Made by a program: the position numbers and the translations under genes. A stretch of 64,000 bases of DNA from Anabaena azotica FACHB-119 (GTDB lineage: Bacteria; Cyanobacteriota; Cyanobacteriia; Cyanobacteriales; Nostocaceae). The notes under the pieces are model-generated. The model was not told the origin of the DNA. It was given only the letters and a program-made list of their open reading frames with translations, and ran no database searches. This document shows, in pieces, positions 61,430 to 64,000 of this stretch. Location of the stretch: NCBI RefSeq assembly GCF_014697625.1, contig NZ_JACJSG010000028.1, forward strand, positions 39,396 to 103,395, read 5' to 3'. Each line of letters starts with the position of its first letter. Position 1 is the stretch's first letter.

Positions 61430-62339
61430 TGGCTATATTTTTGTTTATTGTTTATCAGGTATGATGCAGGTGTTTACGCTTGTAGAGTCGCACCTGTTGC
61501 AGAAGGTTTACTTGTTATAGCAGGTGACAGGTGACAGGTGACAGTTCAAGAAGGCAGGAGGCAGAAGGCAGAGGGCAGGAGGAACCAATTGGAAGGGGAT
61601 TGTGACCCCTCCCAATTGGAAGCTCCCAATCAAAGATTTGGGAGGGGCTTGTGACCCTTACTCCTTTCAGTCGTGGGCAGAGGGCAGGAGACATTCCTCC
61701 TGCCTCCTGCCTCCTGCCCTCTGCCTTTTCCGGTGACAGGTGACAGGTGATAGAGTTAAAAGCCTTTTGCTGTCTCAGTTTTTTCCTGATGTCTTAACTG
61801 TCTTGGCTATTACTATACAATAAGGTTTTTTTTAACTTATTTTTATTTAATTAAATAAAAATTAATATTTAATTAAAAATAAAATAATAGTTATGTTTGG
61901 GTGTTTGGTTATTTTTCTCACAGATTTTAGTTAGGAAATATGATTTTTTTAAACGCAGAGGGGCGCAGAGGTTTTACTAGTTTTATTGGGGAGGTATTTA
62001 GTACGTTGGGAAGTTAAGAGAGGTAATCGAGGTTAGTCTAATTGGTGTGGTATTTGTCCTAGAGATTAACTGATAACTGATAACTGATAACTGAATAGAT
62101 ATATATACTGAAGAATTTTCTTGATAAATTGTTATATATTAAATTTAGTAAAATATTGTGGAGAAAGTGGTAACTGAGCTTTAGGTAAAAATCTCCACTG
62201 TTAAGTTTGGGAATTGTTATTGAGTTCTGTTGGTCTATATCACAAATCATCAAAAGTTGTACTAACAGTAGATACAGGCGGATAGAAAATAATTTTTCCC
62301 TGACAAATCACTAGTTGCACTTCAAGAAGGAAAGAGAAA
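61430..62339. other. Intergenic region between hupS and the hyp-side genes
   Basis: 910 bp with no gene. Near hupS it should hold the hupSL promoter. It contains AGGTGAC heptamers at 61522-61545 and 61733-61752, GGCAGGA-type repeats near 61553 and their complement near 61700, a hairpin at 61606-61647, AT-rich DNA at 61810-61950, and GATAACT repeats at 62070-62093. Confidence 0.6.
61606..61647. repeat. Hairpin nested in repeat block upstream of hupS
   Basis: Arms CCCCTCCCAA (61606-61615) and TTGGGAGGGG (61638-61647), enclosed by inverted GGCAGGAGG-type repeats from about 61553 to 61725. Confidence 0.55.
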
Positions 62340-62579
62340 ATGGAAGAATTTCTCAATAATATGGTATTTGGAGACGTAACTTTAGTAACGGGATTATTGT
62401 GGTTACTAATAGCTAGTCTAATATCAATGGTTGGTGGTGCTATTGGTGGCATGATGTTAGCTGGCAAAGAAATCGGTTATTCTTTCTCAGCAATGTTAGG
62501 TGCTTTATTCGCCCCCGCAGGCACAATTCCTACCCTGGTTTTAGGGTTTATTGCGTTAAACTTTTTGAGTGGTTTTTAG
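62340..62579 (+). CDS. Small membrane protein, homologue of extended hyp-operon ORF 1
   Basis: 79 residues with two membrane helices (LVTGLLWLLIASLISMVGGA and ALFAPAGTIPTLVLGFIALN). In Nostoc sp. PCC 7120 small ORFs occupy this slot between hupSL and hyp genes and are co-transcribed with them; that is prior knowledge, and the match here is by position and type. A start at ATG 62340 is preceded by AAGAAGGAA. It lies 8 bp before the next ORF. Function unknown. Confidence 0.8.
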   Translation: MEEFLNNMVFGDVTLVTGLLWLLIASLISMVGGAIGGMMLAGKEIGYSFSAMLGALFAPAGTIPTLVLGFIALNFLSGF

Positions 62580-62587
62580 GAGACAAT

Positions 62588-62812
62588 ATGATAGAAATAG
62601 GTTGGTATTCTGTTAAGTTATTCTTAAAGGGTAAGCTAATCAGAGACCCTTTACATTTTCTCCAGCAAACCCTCATCGCTGTTACTGTGGGTTTGTTAGT
62701 ATTCATTTTACTAGCACAGGCAGCAATTCCTTTATGTATTCCAGTAACTCTATCTAGCTTAACCACAGGGTTAATGATGCCCTTCCTCCTCAAAGACTTC
62801 AAAATGAAGTGA
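62588..62812 (+). CDS. Small membrane protein, homologue of extended hyp-operon ORF 2
   Basis: 74 residues with two hydrophobic segments (LIAVTVGLLVFILLAQAAIP and PVTLSSLTTGLMMPFLL). It begins 8 bp after the preceding gene with AGGAG in the gap, so the two are almost certainly one transcript. Same positional argument as for the previous gene. Function unknown. Confidence 0.78.
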   Translation: MIEIGWYSVKLFLKGKLIRDPLHFLQQTLIAVTVGLLVFILLAQAAIPLCIPVTLSSLTTGLMMPFLLKDFKMK

Positions 62813-62911
62813 TGAAACCTCCGTGTTCCTCTGCGTTTAATTAAACCACAGAGACACAGAGGCACAGAGGAAATATTTGTTTAGTAAATTAGTCCTTTTA
62901 AATAATATTAA

Positions 62912-63886
62912 ATGACACCAAGCATTACAGATTCAACAGTCAAAGCTGCATTAGCCGCTATTACATCGGAGTCAGCAACAACTGAAGAAAAAATTCAGAT
63001 GTTGATTGAATTGGCGCAAGGTTTGCAGAAAAAACCAAAAACTCCTGAAGATTTGTGGAATGCTGTGGAGTTATATCGACAAGCCCAGAAAATGTGCGGT
63101 GTCGATTATCCGCTATGGAAAGCGCGATCGCAAGCCGGGATGGCTGGGGTGTTAAAATCAATTCCTGATGCTGGGGCGGAATTACTGTTGCAAGCTAAGG
63201 CTGGTTATGAGGAGGCTTTACCAATTCTCTTACAGTTAGCTGGGGCGGAGGAAACCGCAGAAGCACAGATGAATTTAGGGTTGGTGTTACAGTCGCTTGT
63301 ACCGTTTAATTTGGCGCGGATAAGCGATAGTATTGCGGCTTATCAAGAGGCGTTGCAGGTGTTTACCTGTGAGAATTATCCTCAAGAATACGCGATTTTG
63401 TCTAATAATATTGCGATCGCCTACCTGTCGATGTCGGGTAGTGCGGAACAGCAAAACCTCTGTGAAGCCTTGGCTATACAGACTTTTGCATCTGCACTCA
63501 AGCATATTAATATCATTGAACATCCCAGGGAATATGCGATGTTGCAAAATAATCTGGGTAATGCTTGGCAATATTTACCGAGTTCCCATCCTGTCGAGAA
63601 TAATTTGCGAGCGATCGCCGCTTATAATGAAGCGTTAAAGGTGCGAAATTGTCAAGATACCCCTTTGGAGTATGCTAACACAATTGCGAACAAAGCGAAC
63701 GCCTTATTTAATTTACCCGATGACCCAGAAAAACCAGAGTTAGGTAATCGGCAAAACCTTTTACAAGCGCGTGATTACTATCAACAAGCTGGGGAAATAT
63801 TCAGTCAACATCAACAAGCAGAACAAGCAGCAGCAGTTGCCCAAGCGTTGCAGGAAGTCGCGGCGGAAATTGCAGTGGAGAGTTGA
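62912..63886 (+). CDS. TPR-type helical protein, extended hyp-operon ORF 3
   Basis: 324 residues, all helical. Repeated alpha-helical units (YRQAQKMCGVDYPLWKARSQ, AIAAYNEALKVRN, YAxxxNNLGNAWQYLP, EYANTIANKANALFNLPD) fit tetratricopeptide-like repeats. No signal peptide and no catalytic motif. In PCC 7120 the third gene of this block also encodes a TPR protein; a role as scaffold in small-subunit maturation has been proposed and is only inferred here. Its TGA stop abuts a CAGTTAT heptamer tract that runs off the window. Confidence 0.8.
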   Translation: MTPSITDSTVKAALAAITSESATTEEKIQMLIELAQGLQKKPKTPEDLWNAVELYRQAQKMCGVDYPLWKARSQAGMAGVLKSIPDAGAELLLQAKAGYEEALPILLQLAGAEETAEAQMNLGLVLQSLVPFNLARISDSIAAYQEALQVFTCENYPQEYAILSNNIAIAYLSMSGSAEQQNLCEALAIQTFASALKHINIIEHPREYAMLQNNLGNAWQYLPSSHPVENNLRAIAAYNEALKVRNCQDTPLEYANTIANKANALFNLPDDPEKPELGNRQNLLQARDYYQQAGEIFSQHQQAEQAAAVAQALQEVAAEIAVES

Positions 63887-64000
63887 CAGTTATCAGTTAT
63901 CAGTTATCAGTTATCAGTTATCAGTTATCAGTTATCAGTTATCAGTTATCAGTTATCAGTTATCAGTTATCAGTTATCAGTTATCAGTTATCAGTTATCA
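63887..64000. repeat. Heptamer tandem repeat (CAGTTAT), runs off the window
   Basis: More than 16 perfect CAGTTAT units, starting one base after the TPR gene stop codon and reaching the window end, so its full length is unknown. Confidence 0.95.

Overview
The window comes from a filamentous, heterocyst-forming cyanobacterium of the Anabaena/Nostoc/Trichormus group. The evidence is an uptake-hydrogenase operon (hupS-hupL) whose hupL is split by an XisC-type developmentally excised element, an Anabaena-type 806-residue sucrose synthase, very frequent GCGATCGC (HIP1) octamers, and many short tandem repeats that almost all have a 7-bp unit. I cannot name the strain. The hupL element is about 4.7 kb, roughly half the size I recall for Nostoc sp. 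PCC 7120, so this is probably a relative of that strain rather than the strain itself.

Layout. 1-5.9 kb: two response-regulator proteins (EAL output, histidine-kinase output), an amidase and a membrane protein. 6-12.8 kb: small hypothetical genes, a truncated glutathione transferase, an NmrA-like protein, an acyltransferase, dprA, a DUF2301 membrane protein and an SAM hydrolase. 13-22 kb: a DUF305 lipoprotein, a LysR regulator, susA, a peptidoglycan-binding protein and an OmpR/histidine-kinase pair. 22.3-24.5 kb: a CRISPR array of 30 identical 37-nt repeats with no cas gene in the window. 24.5-40 kb: a CHASE2-PAS-GGDEF protein, a VKOR-thioredoxin fusion, btpA, rimO, a DEAD-box helicase, a Uma2 nuclease, an aldo/keto reductase, dusB and a ferredoxin-metallo-beta-lactamase fusion. 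40-46 kb: a defence/conflict-like cluster with a 21-bp tandem repeat tract, a caspase/NB-ARC/TPR protein split in two frames, hicBA and an alpha/beta hydrolase. 46-49.3 kb: a geranylgeranyl-reductase-like protein, pyrH-frr and a redoxin. 49.6-53.9 kb: a DJ-1/PfpI protein, a small DUF6887 gene, three DUF433 antitoxin-like genes with one intact and one degraded PIN-like partner, and a coiled-coil repeat protein. 53.9-61.4 kb: hupL 3' part, the xisC-bearing element, hupL 5' part and hupS. 62.3-63.9 kb: three genes in the position of the extended hyp operon.

How genes work together. HupS and HupL form the heterocyst uptake hydrogenase. Recombination between 16-bp direct repeats would remove 4,693 bp and join the two hupL parts in frame to a 531-residue subunit. 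The element carries xisC and two predicted PD-(D/E)XK-type nuclease proteins, which suggests it doubles as a small conflict/defence cassette. pyrH and frr overlap and share a clear terminator. susA links to sucrose metabolism in filaments.

The intergenic DNA is densely populated by small non-autonomous inverted-repeat elements. One has a perfect 16-bp terminal inverted repeat, an 8-bp target duplication and a recognisable empty paralogous site in the same window. Start and stop codons often sit at or inside heptamer repeat tracts. No tRNA, rRNA, transposase gene or cas gene was recognised.
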